A stretch of DNA of 45,171 nt from a bacterium (GTDB lineage: Bacteria > Pseudomonadota > Gammaproteobacteria > Burkholderiales > Burkholderiaceae_C), in the NCBI GenBank assembly GCA_030824555.1, contig JAVBXK010000074.1, positions 1 through 45,171 on the forward strand, in the 5' to 3' direction. The first letter of the stretch is position 1. Every line of letters starts with the position of its first letter. The translations under genes were made by a program, and so were the position numbers. The notes under the pieces were generated by a model. It ran no database searches and was not told where the DNA came from. It saw only the letters and a program-made list of their open reading frames with translations. Shown here one piece after another: positions 7,402 through 16,575 of the stretch.

Positions 7402-9483
7402 ATGAACACGCAGATGATTCAGCAATGGTTGAAAGGGGGCGCCCACGTGTTCTCGGGCCTGGCTGCACCGCTGCTGGTGATGTCGGTGCTGGCGCTCATG
7501 GTGTTGCCCATGCCGCCCTGGATGCTGGACGGTTTCTTCTCGCTCAACATCGCCATGTCGCTGGTGGTGATGATGGTGGCGGCTTACATGCGTCGCCCGC
7601 TGGATTTCGCGGTGTTCCCCACGGTGTTGCTGCTCACCACCTTGCTTCGGCTGTCGCTCAACGTGGCCTCTACCCGGGTGGTGCTGCTGGAAGGTCATAC
7701 CGGCCCGGGTGCTGCCGGTGCGGTGATCGAAGCATTCGGTCACTTCCTGATCGGGGGGAATTTTGCGGTGGGTTTGATCGTGTTTGCCATCCTGGTGGTC
7801 ATCAACTTCATTGTGGTGACCAAAGGGGCTGAACGCATTGCAGAGGTCGGTGCACGCTTCACACTGGATGCGATGCCCGGCAAACAGATGGCCATCGATG
7901 CTGACCTGAACGCAGGCCTGATCGACGAAAAAGAAGCCAAAAAACGCCGCCGTGAAGTGGGTGACGAGGCCGACTTTTTTGGCTCCATGGACGGTGCGGC
8001 CAAATTCGTGCGCGGTGACGCGGTGGCCGGCATCCTCATCCTCATCATCAACATCGTGGGTGGCTTTGCCATCGGCATGCTGCAGCACGGCTTGGGTGTG
8101 AGCGAAGCGGCCAACAGCTACATCCTGTTGGCTGTGGGTGATGCGCTGGTGGCGCAGATTCCAGGCCTGTTGATTTCAGTGGCCGCCGCCATGGTGGTGT
8201 CGCGTGTGGGCAAAGACGAGGACCTGGGCAAGCAGATTGGCGAGCAGGTCTTCAATTCGCCCAAAGTCATGGGCGTCACGGCAGGTGTCATGGGCCTGCT
8301 GGGCGTCATCCCTGGCATGCCGCACGTGGTGTTTTTGCTGTTCGCATCCGTGATAGGTGGCTTTGCATGGTGGCTGGCACGCGAAAAAGCCAAACCCGCA
8401 CCCGTTGTGGAAGACGCCGCACCGCCCGCCAACGATGGCGAAGCATCGTGGGATGACATGCAACCCGTTGACCTGCTGGGCCTGGAGCTGGGTTACCGCC
8501 TGATTTCGCTGGTGGACAAAAACCGCCAGGGCGACTTGCTCAGTCGCATCAAAGGTGTGCGCAAAAAATTCGCACAGGAAGTGGGCTTCCTGCCCCCTGC
8601 CGTGCACGTGCGCGACAACCTGGAGCTGCGCCCCAGTGCCTACCGCATCACCTTGCGTGGTGTGGTGGTGGGCGAGGGCGAGGTGTTCCCCGGTATGCAG
8701 CTGGCCATCAATCCCGGTGGCATCAACACGCCGCTGATCGGCACACCCACGACCGACCCCGCTTTCGGCCTGCCTGCCCACTGGATCGAAGACCGGCAGA
8801 AAGAGAGCGCACAAATAGCCGGTTTTACGGTGGTTGATTCAGAGACCGTACTGGCCACTCATTTGTCACACTTGATGCAAGTCCAGGCAGCCAAGTTGCT
8901 GAGCCGGACGGAGACCCAGGAACTGGTTGACCACGTCGCCAAACTGGCCCCCAAACTGATTGAAGAAGTCGTACCCAAAATGGTGTCCATTGCCACGTTC
9001 CAGAAAGTCCTCCAGCTGCTGCTGGAAGAGTCTGTGAACATCCGCGACATGCGCACCATCGTGGAAACGCTGGCCGAGCATGCTGCCACCGGTGTGTCCG
9101 ATGCGGCCGAGCTGGCCAAACGGGTACGCGTATCGCTGTCACCAGCCATCGTGCAACAGATTTATGGCCCGGCCAAAGAGCTGGAAGTCATTGCCATCGA
9201 CCCCGGTCTGGAACGCCTGCTGGTGCAGGCCCTGGCCGGCAACAACGGCACCGCGCTGGACCCCGGTGTGGCCGACATGCTGACGCAGTCTGCCGCCCAG
9301 GTGGCCAACAAGCAGGAAGAAAGCGGCATCCCTGCCTGCCTGCTGGTGCCCGACGCCATCCGCTCTGCCATGGCCCGTTTGCTGCGTCGCGCTGCGCCGC
9401 GTCTGCAAGTGTTGGCGCACAGCGAAATCCCTGACACCCATCTCATCCGCATCGGACCCATCCTTGGAGGAGCCGCATCATGA
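7402..9483 (+). CDS. flhA: Flagellar export apparatus protein FlhA
   Basis: FlhA is the largest export-gate component: its membrane part uses the proton gradient and its cytoplasmic ring docks chaperone-substrate complexes. The protein has 693 residues, normal for the family. About eight membrane segments fill residues 15-330, including the FHIPEP-family signature around RRPLDFAVFPTVLLLTTLLR and LSLNVASTRVVLL. The cytoplasmic charged loop DADLNAGLIDEKEAKKRRRE follows, then the C-terminal domain from about 350. The ATG at 7402 has GAAGAAGG upstream; TTG at 7396 overlaps the flhB stop and is rejected. The last four bases overlap flhF. Confidence 0.97.
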   Translation: MNTQMIQQWLKGGAHVFSGLAAPLLVMSVLALMVLPMPPWMLDGFFSLNIAMSLVVMMVAAYMRRPLDFAVFPTVLLLTTLLRLSLNVASTRVVLLEGHTGPGAAGAVIEAFGHFLIGGNFAVGLIVFAILVVINFIVVTKGAERIAEVGARFTLDAMPGKQMAIDADLNAGLIDEKEAKKRRREVGDEADFFGSMDGAAKFVRGDAVAGILILIINIVGGFAIGMLQHGLGVSEAANSYILLAVGDALVAQIPGLLISVAAAMVVSRVGKDEDLGKQIGEQVFNSPKVMGVTAGVMGLLGVIPGMPHVVFLLFASVIGGFAWWLAREKAKPAPVVEDAAPPANDGEASWDDMQPVDLLGLELGYRLISLVDKNRQGDLLSRIKGVRKKFAQEVGFLPPAVHVRDNLELRPSAYRITLRGVVVGEGEVFPGMQLAINPGGINTPLIGTPTTDPAFGLPAHWIEDRQKESAQIAGFTVVDSETVLATHLSHLMQVQAAKLLSRTETQELVDHVAKLAPKLIEEVVPKMVSIATFQKVLQLLLEESVNIRDMRTIVETLAEHAATGVSDAAELAKRVRVSLSPAIVQQIYGPAKELEVIAIDPGLERLLVQALAGNNGTALDPGVADMLTQSAAQVANKQEESGIPACLLVPDAIRSAMARLLRRAAPRLQVLAHSEIPDTHLIRIGPILGGAAS

Positions 9484-11111
9484 ACATTCAGCGTTTTCAG
9501 GCACCCACGTCGCGTGAAGCCATGGCCAAGGCACGTGCTGCATTCGGCGACAGCGCTGTGATCCTGTCCAGCCGTGCCACGGCAGGCGGGTTCGAGGTGG
9601 TGGCCACGACCGAAGAAAACCTGGCCACGCTGCCGGTTGGCAACAACCAGGGCGCGGCCCCGTCGACCAACTTGCAGCCTGCATCCGAACGGGCCCGTGC
9701 CCTGGCGGCTGCCCCTGCACCACGTCAGGCCGAGCGTCCCAGCAGCGTCGAGCGCGACACCGAAACCATGGCCATGAGCACACTGTCATTCCAAGACTAT
9801 GTTCGCGAGCGCATGCTCAAACGCCGCAAAGAAGCGCTTGAAGGCCGCCAGGCTCCGCAACCTGCTTTGCAGGCCCCGGCCCATGTGTCGCCCAGCCCGT
9901 TCGCACAGACTGCATCGGGCATGCCCGCACCGGCCCCCCGCCGTTCGTTGGCCGAGCGCGCTGCGTTGGGTGACTTGCCCGCACAACAGCGCCTGGCACC
10001 CGCACCTCGGCCAGAGATGCCCAACCCCATCGTCACACGTGAAATGGGCCAGGACACGGGGCGCAGCGCCAGCCGTGACATGCCCCGCACGACGCAGCAA
10101 GAAGACTGGGCTGCGGCAATGGTGATGCCCCAGGGCGACCTGGGGTTGGCCCCCGCAGCGCCCGCTGCCAACATCTCAGGCGAACTGTCTGCCCTGAAAG
10201 ACATGATCGAAGACCGCTTCAACATGCTGGCCTGGCTGGGCACGTCGCGCAACAACCCGTTGCAATCGAACCTCATGCTCAAACTCATCCGTGCGGGCTA
10301 CAGCCCGGCCTTGGTGCGCAGCGTGCTGGAGCGCCTGCCTGCCGAGTCCGGCCCGGCCTATGCCGTCCGTTGGGTGATGGACGTGCTGTCGCGCAACCTG
10401 AAAGCCACCGAAAGCATGACCGGCATCTGCGACGAAGGTGGCGTGGTGGCACTGATCGGTGCCACCGGTGTGGGCAAAACCACCACCGCAGCCAAGCTGG
10501 CCGCCCAGTGTGTGAAGCAGTACGGCGCCAACAGCGTGGGCCTGATCACACTCGACACCTACCGCGTGGCCGGTTACGAACAGCTGCGCGCCTACGGCCG
10601 CATGATGGGTGTGGTGGCTCACCTGGCACATGACCGGGCTGCACTCAAAGACCTGCTCACACTGCTGTCGGGCAAACGCCTGGTGGTGATCGACACCGCG
10701 GGCCTGGGCCAGAAAGACCCCCGCATCCAGGACATGCTGGAAGTGCTGGAGATGCCCACCATCAAAAAAATGCTGGTGCTCAACGCCAGCAGCCACGGCG
10801 ACACGCTGGACGACGTGCTGACCAGCTTCAAGGCCAAAGCCCTGCACGGCGTGGTGCTGTCCAAGGTGGACGAGGCCGTCAAGCTGGGGCCCGCGCTGGA
10901 TGCGCTGATCCGCCACCAGGTGGTGCTGCGCGGCGTGGCCAACGGCCAGCGCGTGCCCGAAGACTGGGCGGCCCCGCAGGCTGCGCAGCTGGTGCGCCAG
11001 TCCATGGGCACCGACGGCAAATCTGCTTACGACCCCGCACCGTCCGAGGTGGGCTTCTTCTTTGCCCAGCAAGGCCCGAAACACATGAACCTGGGAGCCC
11101 TCCATGTTTGA
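9480..11111 (+). CDS. flhF: Flagellar placement GTPase FlhF
   Basis: FlhF is an SRP-type GTPase that sets the site of polar flagellum assembly. The 543-residue protein has the N-terminal B domain (MNIQRFQAPTSREAMAKARA), a long poorly conserved Ala/Pro/Arg-rich linker (about residues 60-225), then N and G domains. The GTP-binding loop GATGVGKTTTAAKLA begins near residue 327 and is followed by LDTYRVAGYEQLRAYGRM, DTAGLGQKD and the guanine-specificity region VVLSKVDEA. It starts at an ATGA overlap with flhA and overlaps the next gene by 8 bases. The linker is longer than in Bacillus FlhF, as is usual in proteobacteria. Confidence 0.95.
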   Translation: MNIQRFQAPTSREAMAKARAAFGDSAVILSSRATAGGFEVVATTEENLATLPVGNNQGAAPSTNLQPASERARALAAAPAPRQAERPSSVERDTETMAMSTLSFQDYVRERMLKRRKEALEGRQAPQPALQAPAHVSPSPFAQTASGMPAPAPRRSLAERAALGDLPAQQRLAPAPRPEMPNPIVTREMGQDTGRSASRDMPRTTQQEDWAAAMVMPQGDLGLAPAAPAANISGELSALKDMIEDRFNMLAWLGTSRNNPLQSNLMLKLIRAGYSPALVRSVLERLPAESGPAYAVRWVMDVLSRNLKATESMTGICDEGGVVALIGATGVGKTTTAAKLAAQCVKQYGANSVGLITLDTYRVAGYEQLRAYGRMMGVVAHLAHDRAALKDLLTLLSGKRLVVIDTAGLGQKDPRIQDMLEVLEMPTIKKMLVLNASSHGDTLDDVLTSFKAKALHGVVLSKVDEAVKLGPALDALIRHQVVLRGVANGQRVPEDWAAPQAAQLVRQSMGTDGKSAYDPAPSEVGFFFAQQGPKHMNLGALHV

Positions 11112-11901
11112 TCCAATGTATGACCAGGCAGCCGGCCTCAGATCGGTGGTGACGCAGGTGGGCATCAAGCTGGTGCCCGTGGTGTTGTCGCGCGATGCCG
11201 ATACCGCTTTCGACCTGGTGTGGATGCTGGGTGCTGGCCTGGCCACACTGGGGCACACCGTGGTGGCGCTTGACGCCACCAGTCGTGAGCAGTCCGGTCG
11301 TCCCGGTCTGGCGCAGCAGCTGCAAACCAAGGCGCCTGCGGTCCAGGACGCTGACCCCAACCCCTGGCACATCATGCCCAGCCAAAGCGGCTTGAGCACG
11401 CTGATGCACACCGCGCAGACATTGGGTGCCAAGGCCGCACAAGCCCGCCTGGTGGCGCTGTTTCCGCCTGACACCGTGGTGCTGGTGCTGGCCCCCAAAG
11501 AGTGGTTGAGCGTGTTGTTCGAAGAGTCGGCAGCACGGCCACTGGTGCCGTTCACGCTGGAACCCTCGGGCGTGGTCGATGCCTACAGTGCCATCAAGGT
11601 GCTGTTCCAGGCCGGTGGCCTTCATCCCGTGCTGGTGCCCGTGAAAAGCGAGGTGCCGGATGTGCTCGAACACCAGGGGCTGACCGTGCTGACCGACACT
11701 GCCCGTGCCCATTTGGGCTGGTCACCGGAATGCTGGCCATTGCCGCCGTCCCGACCCGGTGATTCCAGGGACGCACTGAGCCAATGGATGCTTAGAATCG
11801 AGGAGAGCGCCCTGGCCTTGGACGAGGGTTGCGAGCCGCAACCCTCCTGGACCACCCCCCATCAGCGAGAGGCGCTTGTTCCACAGCTCTGGAGTTGCTG
11901 A
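11104..11901 (+). CDS. FlhG/FleN-position MinD-like protein lacking Walker A
   Basis: The gene lies exactly where flhG (fleN) normally sits, between flhF and fliA, and is about the right length (265 residues). FlhG is a MinD-type ATPase that limits flagellar number together with FlhF. Residues about 20-55 (VPVVLSRDADTAF ... LATLGHTVVALDAT) align by eye with the start of a MinD fold: first strand, loop, helix ending in LG, second strand ending in LDA. The deviant Walker A loop (GKGGVGKT) is replaced by RDADTAF, so ATP binding is probably lost. Later segments (ARLVALFPPDTVVLVLAPKEW, SAIKVLFQAGG) also fit a MinD-like core. The ATG at 11104 follows GGGAGC inside flhF; the stop overlaps the fliA start. 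Function is inferred from position, so no symbol is given. Confidence 0.6.
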   Translation: MFDPMYDQAAGLRSVVTQVGIKLVPVVLSRDADTAFDLVWMLGAGLATLGHTVVALDATSREQSGRPGLAQQLQTKAPAVQDADPNPWHIMPSQSGLSTLMHTAQTLGAKAAQARLVALFPPDTVVLVLAPKEWLSVLFEESAARPLVPFTLEPSGVVDAYSAIKVLFQAGGLHPVLVPVKSEVPDVLEHQGLTVLTDTARAHLGWSPECWPLPPSRPGDSRDALSQWMLRIEESALALDEGCEPQPSWTTPHQREALVPQLWSC

Positions 11902-12617
11902 TGTACACCGCTAAAGGCACTCTCAATCGAGACGCCCAACTTCGCCAGTACAGCCCGCTGGTGAAGCGGCTGGCACACCACATGATTGCCAAGTTGCCGG
12001 CAAGTGTGGAGGTGGACGACCTGATCCAGGTCGGGATGATCGGCCTGACGGAGGCACTGGCTCGTTTCGAGCCCTCGCAAGGGGTGCAGTTCGAGACGTT
12101 TGCCAGCCAGCGCATACGCGGTGCCATGATCGACGAGCTGCGTGGCGGCGACTGGATGTCGCGCGGTTCCCGCAAGAGCCAGAAAGAAATCGAGCACGCC
12201 GTTCACCGGCTGGAACACCGACTGCAAAGGCCTCCCATGGAATCAGAAATTGCTGCGGAACTGGAGATGTCTTTGCCTGAATACCAGGAATTGCTGGCCA
12301 GGGTCCGGGGTACCCAACTGGTGTACCTGGAAGACTATGCCGGCGGTGAAGACGGCAGCAGCGACTACCTTGACCGCCACGTGGCCAAGGAAGAAGAAAA
12401 CCCCGAACACATCCTGGGCGACGTGCGCATGCGCGCCGCACTGGTCGAGGCGATCAAGGTCCTGCCTGAGCGCGAGCAGTACATCATGAGCATGTACTAC
12501 GAGCACGACATGAACCTGAAGGAAATTGCCGCCGTGCTGGGCGTGACCGAATCCCGCATTTGCCAGTTGCACAGCCAGTCGATTGCCCGGCTGCGGTCAC
12601 GGCTGCGTGACCACTGA
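11901..12617 (+). CDS. fliA: RNA polymerase sigma-28 factor for flagellar genes
   Basis: FliA directs RNA polymerase to late flagellar and chemotaxis promoters such as the fliC and chemoreceptor sites in this window. The 238-residue protein has sigma region 2 (YSPLVKRLAHHM ... VDDLIQVGMIGLTEAL ... FETFASQRIRGAMIDELR), region 3 (RKSQKEIEHAVHRLEHRL) and region 4 with its helix-turn-helix (LPEREQYIMSMYYEHDMNLKE ... VTESRICQLHSQSIARLR). The ATG at 11901 shares a base with the preceding stop (TGATG), which suggests translational coupling; the upstream in-frame extension is not FliA-like. It ends the operon and is followed immediately by a repeat that fills the gap to the convergent MFS gene. Confidence 0.97.
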   Translation: MYTAKGTLNRDAQLRQYSPLVKRLAHHMIAKLPASVEVDDLIQVGMIGLTEALARFEPSQGVQFETFASQRIRGAMIDELRGGDWMSRGSRKSQKEIEHAVHRLEHRLQRPPMESEIAAELEMSLPEYQELLARVRGTQLVYLEDYAGGEDGSSDYLDRHVAKEEENPEHILGDVRMRAALVEAIKVLPEREQYIMSMYYEHDMNLKEIAAVLGVTESRICQLHSQSIARLRSRLRDH

Positions 12618-12679
12618 TTTATATAAAAATCAGGGCTTCACCGCTTTATGGTATTCAATAGTCAGCTATTGAATTTACC
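12614..12679 (-). repeat. Short palindromic repeat, copy 1, between fliA and MFS gene
   Basis: The space between the convergent stops of fliA (12617) and the MFS gene (12675) is filled by one repeat unit. On the minus strand it has the core ATAGCTG, then ATAAAGCGGTGA, AGCC and a T-rich end. It contains a strong stem with arms ATTCAATAG and CTATTGAAT around TCAG (12654-12675) and a second stem CTGATTT/AAATCAG (12614-12633). Related copies lie at 19574-19636, 25424-25475 and 37588-37650. It could act as a two-way terminator. Confidence 0.7.
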
Positions 12680-13898
12680 ATTCCCGCAGGCGCTGGTTCA
12701 TGGCCAGCACACCGGTTGTAGCCATGAGCAGCATCAGTGCCGGGAAGCCCACCTTGGCTGACACCTCCAGCGCCCAGGCCCCCAGTGCGGGGGCCAGCAC
12801 ACCACCCAGCGTGTAGGCCATCACCAGCACGGCGGTACCGTTCACCAGGGCCAGTCCGGTTTCGCGGCTGCCAATGTCGATCATGGCCAAGGTGTACAGG
12901 CACCCGCCTGCACCGCCCCACACAAACACCACCGGCCAAGCCAGCGCCGGGTGCCCGGCCACCCAGGGTACGGCCGCCGTGGCCACCAGGGTCAGCCCCG
13001 CGCAGCCGCGCATCAATGTCTGGCGGGCCTGTGCCTGCGTGCCCCAGCGCTGGCTGGGGTGAAAGGCCATGCGGTCCGCCAGCAGCCCGGCGGGCAACAT
13101 CAGCACCGCGCTGCCCAATCCGCTGGCCGACACCAGCAGGGCCGCCCCCGCAGGCCCCAGCCCCAATGCCAACCCGTACAGCGGCAGCAGAGACGACACG
13201 CCGCTTTCAAAAAAACCGCCGACAAAACCCGCCACCATCACCACCGGGTGCGCCGTCAGCGCCTGCCAGATGCCGCGTGCGCCCGAGGGTGCTACATCGG
13301 CGTCGGCCGAGCGGGGCAGGGGCGGGATCAGCAGGCTCCACAGCAGGCCACCCGCCATCAGGGTCAGCACCAGTGCCAGGGCCAGCGTGCGTTGCGGCCC
13401 CACCCAGGCCAGCAGGGCGGGGCCCACCACAAAGGTCACGCCCACCATGGTTTCAAACAGGCCCACGTAGCGCCCGCGCAGTTCGGGGGGGGACAGCTCG
13501 GCCACCACCGCCTCGGCCAGCACCCAGCGCAGGCCCCCGGCCATGCCCGCCACAAACTCCAGCGCAAACCACACGCCCAGGTGGTCGGTCAGCAAAAAAC
13601 CGGTGGTGGCGAACAGGGGCAGCGCCGCTGCCGCCCACAGCGCCTGCCTGCGTCCCAGCGCGCGGGTGATGCTTGAAACCAGCGGTGTCATCAGGAAAAT
13701 GCCCACCCAGCCGCAGGCGGCAAACAGGCCCGCCACAGCGGTGGACAGGCCCTCGCCTTTCAGCAAAATCAGCAGCAAGGGCGAGAGCATGAACACGCCC
13801 ACCAGCTCCAAAAAGGTGGAACCAAAAATGGCGATCAGGCCGCGGCGGGCCAGGCCGTGATGCAGCGTGGGTGCACGGGGGGCGGGCGCAGGTGTCAT
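12675..13898 (-). CDS. MFS-family transporter
   Basis: This is a membrane transporter of the major facilitator superfamily; the substrate cannot be told from sequence. The 407-residue product has about 12 hydrophobic segments beginning at GLIAIFGSTFLELVGVFMLS. The loop after segment 2 carries the typical basic motif (SSITRALGRRQALWAAAA) and segment 5 is Gly/Pro-rich (GPALLAWVG). It starts at an ATGA overlap with the preceding HAD phosphatase gene, so the two are surely co-transcribed. Its 3' end meets fliA tail to tail across the repeat at 12614-12679. The pairing with a sugar-phosphatase-like protein makes a sugar or sugar-alcohol substrate possible, but that is only a guess. Confidence 0.85.
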   Translation of the reverse strand: MTPAPAPRAPTLHHGLARRGLIAIFGSTFLELVGVFMLSPLLLILLKGEGLSTAVAGLFAACGWVGIFLMTPLVSSITRALGRRQALWAAAALPLFATTGFLLTDHLGVWFALEFVAGMAGGLRWVLAEAVVAELSPPELRGRYVGLFETMVGVTFVVGPALLAWVGPQRTLALALVLTLMAGGLLWSLLIPPLPRSADADVAPSGARGIWQALTAHPVVMVAGFVGGFFESGVSSLLPLYGLALGLGPAGAALLVSASGLGSAVLMLPAGLLADRMAFHPSQRWGTQAQARQTLMRGCAGLTLVATAAVPWVAGHPALAWPVVFVWGGAGGCLYTLAMIDIGSRETGLALVNGTAVLVMAYTLGGVLAPALGAWALEVSAKVGFPALMLLMATTGVLAMNQRLREW

Positions 13899-14758
13899 GC
13901 CGTATCGACTGAGCCAGCTGCGCCCTCGGCCCCCTTGGCTGGGGTTGTGCTGGCGGACCGTGTGGCACTTGCCTGGCGGCTGCGCAACACCGCGTGGGCC
14001 ACCTCGGCAAACCCTTGCCCGCGCTCGCTTTGCGTGATGTAGCGTGGCCGGTGGACCAGTTGCAATTCGAACCGACGGATGTTGGCCACGCCCACCGTCA
14101 CGGGCAGGTGCTGGAACATGACTTGGTCGTTGGTGGAGTCACCCACATACACCCATTGATCTGCCTCGGCAGTCAGATCCCGCCCGAACAAGGCTTTTAC
14201 CGCCCATTGCGCACCTGTCCACTTGTTGTGGTCACCCAGCCAACCGTTGATGTGGATGGAGCTGACCGTGGCCGTCAGCCCTTCTGCACGCATCAGCGCC
14301 ACCACCTGTTCGATGCGGTCATCGGGCAGGAATGTGAACTCGCTGTGGTCGATGGCAATGTCGGTTTCGCGTCCGTCGCTGTCGGTGGCGCGCCGGGCAC
14401 CGGGCACGTTGTGCTCGATCAGGTGAAGCACCCGGCGCAAATCAGCGTGTTGCTCGGCCCGCGATGCGTCATCAAGGATGTAACTTTTCTGTAGCGAACT
14501 GTTCATCCTTTGTATGCGTACACTGCCATTTTCGGCCACGATGGCATCCACAGGCCAGGCTTGGGCAAAAGGTTCGCTCCAGCCCACGGGGCGGCCGGTG
14601 ATGGCCACCACTGGCACGCCTGCGGCGCGCAGCCTGTGCAGCGCCGCCAGTGCTTCGGGCTCGATGTGTCCGTCGCGGGTCAGCGTGTCGTCAATGTCGG
14701 TCAACACACCGGTTGTCGGGTGAGGCCAGGCATCGGGCAGGGGCAGGGTGGTGTGCAT
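13895..14758 (-). CDS. HAD-superfamily (Cof-type, IIB) phosphatase
   Basis: This is probably a cytoplasmic phosphatase acting on a small sugar phosphate or related metabolite. The 287-residue protein has the nucleophile motif DxDxT (Asp21 and Asp23 in TDIDDTLT), motif II in VVAITGRP, a type IIB cap in the middle (about 95-190) and motif IV as YVGDSTNDQVMF. The cap and overall length resemble Cof-like and sucrose- or mannosylglycerate-phosphate phosphatases. The ATG at 14758 is chosen because conserved sequence begins there; the frame is open further upstream to 14830 but that part is not HAD-like. It is translationally coupled to the MFS transporter. The Ala-rich C-terminal tail (about the last 30 residues) looks unstructured. 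Confidence 0.8.
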   Translation of the reverse strand: MHTTLPLPDAWPHPTTGVLTDIDDTLTRDGHIEPEALAALHRLRAAGVPVVAITGRPVGWSEPFAQAWPVDAIVAENGSVRIQRMNSSLQKSYILDDASRAEQHADLRRVLHLIEHNVPGARRATDSDGRETDIAIDHSEFTFLPDDRIEQVVALMRAEGLTATVSSIHINGWLGDHNKWTGAQWAVKALFGRDLTAEADQWVYVGDSTNDQVMFQHLPVTVGVANIRRFELQLVHRPRYITQSERGQGFAEVAHAVLRSRQASATRSASTTPAKGAEGAAGSVDTA

Positions 14759-14834
14759 GATGTGGGCAAATGAGGCGCAATGCCGCCATTGTGCTGGCCT
14801 CGCCACTTGCCGCGATGCAAGGGTGATCACGGGT

Positions 14835-14861
14835 TCAATTTTTGCGGCCGTTCACGTATAA
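14835..14861 (+). promoter_or_regulatory. Sigma-28-like promoter of the chemoreceptor gene
   Basis: TCAATTTT (14835-14842), 11 bases, then ACGTATAA (14854-14861). The spacing matches the FliA consensus, the -35 matches at seven of eight positions and the -10 at about five of eight. Transcription would start near 14870, 20 bases before the GTG start. Confidence 0.55.
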
Positions 14862-14889
14862 CCAACCCATTCATTCAGAGGAAATCATT

Positions 14890-16452
14890 GTGGCAATTCA
14901 AATGAAACAAGCCTTGATCGGGCTGGGTCTGGTCGGGGCACTGGGCACGCTGGTCGTGGGGGGCATGGCCTGGCGCAGCGTGGGCATTCTGGAGGCACAG
15001 CTGAACCAGGCTTCCCTGGTCGGCGAGGCCATGCGCAATTCAACCGTGGCCGACCAGCAGCACGATGCCATCCATTCCGACGTGTTGCACAGCATCGTGT
15101 CGGTGCAGTCCGGTGATGGCGACGGGTTCAAGAAAGCCAAAGCTGACCTGGCCGTGCACAGCGCCGAGCTGATCAAACAGCTCCGCGCGGTGCAGGATGC
15201 TGACATCCCGGCGGACATCAGAACGCAAGTGCAGGCATCCGTGCCGGTCGCGCAGACCTACGTGGCGGCAGGCAAAGCCATTGTGGACATGGTCGAAACC
15301 GACAACTTCGGTGCCATTGCCAAGCTGCCCGAGTTCAATGCCGTGTTCGAGTCATTGGAAAAATCCCTTGAACGCCCTGGCCATGCGTTGGATGCTCACG
15401 GCGATGAGATCAAAAAGGCGGGCGAGGTGGTGGTGGCCAGCGTTCACGTGCAAATGCTGGTGGCCACGCTGGTTGCGCTGGTGCTGATTCTGGTGGTGTG
15501 TGCCCGGATCATCGCCAACGTCACGTCGGCACTGGCCAACGCCAACCGGTTGACCCAGTCGGTTGCGAACGGGGACCTGACCCAATCCATCCGTGAAGAG
15601 GGCTACACCGAAATACGGGTACTGCTGCAGCACCTGAATGGCATGAATGCGAACCTGCAGCGTGTGGTGGGTGACGTTCGGCAGTCTGCCGAGTCGGTTG
15701 CAACGGGCAGCGAGCAGGTGGCCCAGGGCAACAACGACCTGTCCAGCCGCACGGAAACACAGGCCAGTTCGCTGGAGCAGACGGCTGCGGCCATGCATCA
15801 GGTCAGCACGTCGGTTCAGCACAGTGCCGAGCAGGTTCACCAAGCCAGCCAATTGGCCACCCAGGCCAGCGAGGTGGCGGGGGCCGGTGGGGCCGTGGTG
15901 ACCGAGGTGGTGCACTCCATGGGTCGCATCGACGAGTCGTCGAGAAAGATTGCCGACATCATCGGCGTGATCGACGGCATCGCTTTCCAGACCAACATCC
16001 TGGCGCTCAATGCTGCGGTGGAAGCCGCCCGGGCAGGCGAGGCTGGGCGCGGTTTTGCGGTGGTGGCGTCCGAGGTGCGCAGCCTGGCTGGCCGCTCGGC
16101 CGAGGCGGCGCGAGAAATCAAGGCGCTGATCCAGGCCAGCGTGAACGAGGTGAACCAAGGCACCGCGCTGGTCAACCGTGCAGGTGACACCATGGTGCAA
16201 GTGGTGCAGTCCATTGGCAGCGTGACGCACATCATGCAAGAGATTTCGGTGGCGCTGCGTGAGCAGACCAGCGGTGTGGTGCAGGTCAGCGAGGCCATTG
16301 CCCACCTCGACCAGACTACCCAGCAAAACGCCCAATTGGTGGAAGAAAGTGCCGCAGCAGGTCAGACCTTGCGCGAGCAGGCCGAGCGGCTGGTGGGCAG
16401 CGTCTCGGTGTTCCGCCTGCCTGGCGGCTTGGCTGTGCCGAGGTTGAACTGA
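14890..16452 (+). CDS. Methyl-accepting chemotaxis protein
   Basis: This inner-membrane chemoreceptor would signal through CheA/CheW, encoded elsewhere, to the CheY encoded here. The product has 520 residues: membrane segment 1 (about 10-30), a periplasmic helical-bundle ligand domain (about 35-190), membrane segment 2 (about 195-218, [17 protein letters not shown]), a HAMP domain (about 218-270) and a signalling domain whose hairpin tip is [20 protein letters not shown]. No C-terminal CheR/CheB tether pentapeptide is visible; the protein ends in LAVPRLN. The GTG at 14890 is preferred because AGAGGAAA lies just upstream and the predicted promoter overlaps any earlier start. The ligand is unknown. 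Confidence 0.93.
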   Translation: MAIQMKQALIGLGLVGALGTLVVGGMAWRSVGILEAQLNQASLVGEAMRNSTVADQQHDAIHSDVLHSIVSVQSGDGDGFKKAKADLAVHSAELIKQLRAVQDADIPADIRTQVQASVPVAQTYVAAGKAIVDMVETDNFGAIAKLPEFNAVFESLEKSLERPGHALDAHGDEIKKAGEVVVASVHVQMLVATLVALVLILVVCARIIANVTSALANANRLTQSVANGDLTQSIREEGYTEIRVLLQHLNGMNANLQRVVGDVRQSAESVATGSEQVAQGNNDLSSRTETQASSLEQTAAAMHQVSTSVQHSAEQVHQASQLATQASEVAGAGGAVVTEVVHSMGRIDESSRKIADIIGVIDGIAFQTNILALNAAVEAARAGEAGRGFAVVASEVRSLAGRSAEAAREIKALIQASVNEVNQGTALVNRAGDTMVQVVQSIGSVTHIMQEISVALREQTSGVVQVSEAIAHLDQTTQQNAQLVEESAAAGQTLREQAERLVGSVSVFRLPGGLAVPRLN

Positions 16453-16522
16453 TGTCCGTCGGGAATGGCCCCCGCACCTCAGGCAGTGCCATCACCCTGG
16501 CATTGGCCGGTTCTCGCCATTT

Positions 16523-16560
16523 GTCGGGATTGGCGGAGGGGCTTGCGTCGCCAACCCGAC
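16523..16560. terminator. Long inverted repeat between convergent genes
   Basis: GTCGGG-A-TTGGCG (16523-16535) pairs with CGCCAACCCGAC (16549-16560): 12 bp with one bulged base and a 13-base loop. There is no T tract on either side. It lies between the chemoreceptor gene and the convergent 16576-17106 gene and may limit read-through from both. Confidence 0.5.
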
Positions 16561-16575
16561 ACCGGTGTGGTCCAG

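Noticed and set aside
10176-11555. Long minus-strand frame opposite flhF and the flhG-like gene
   Set aside because: His/Gly/Ala-rich composition typical of the antisense frame of a GC-rich gene; the plus strand has clear proteins.
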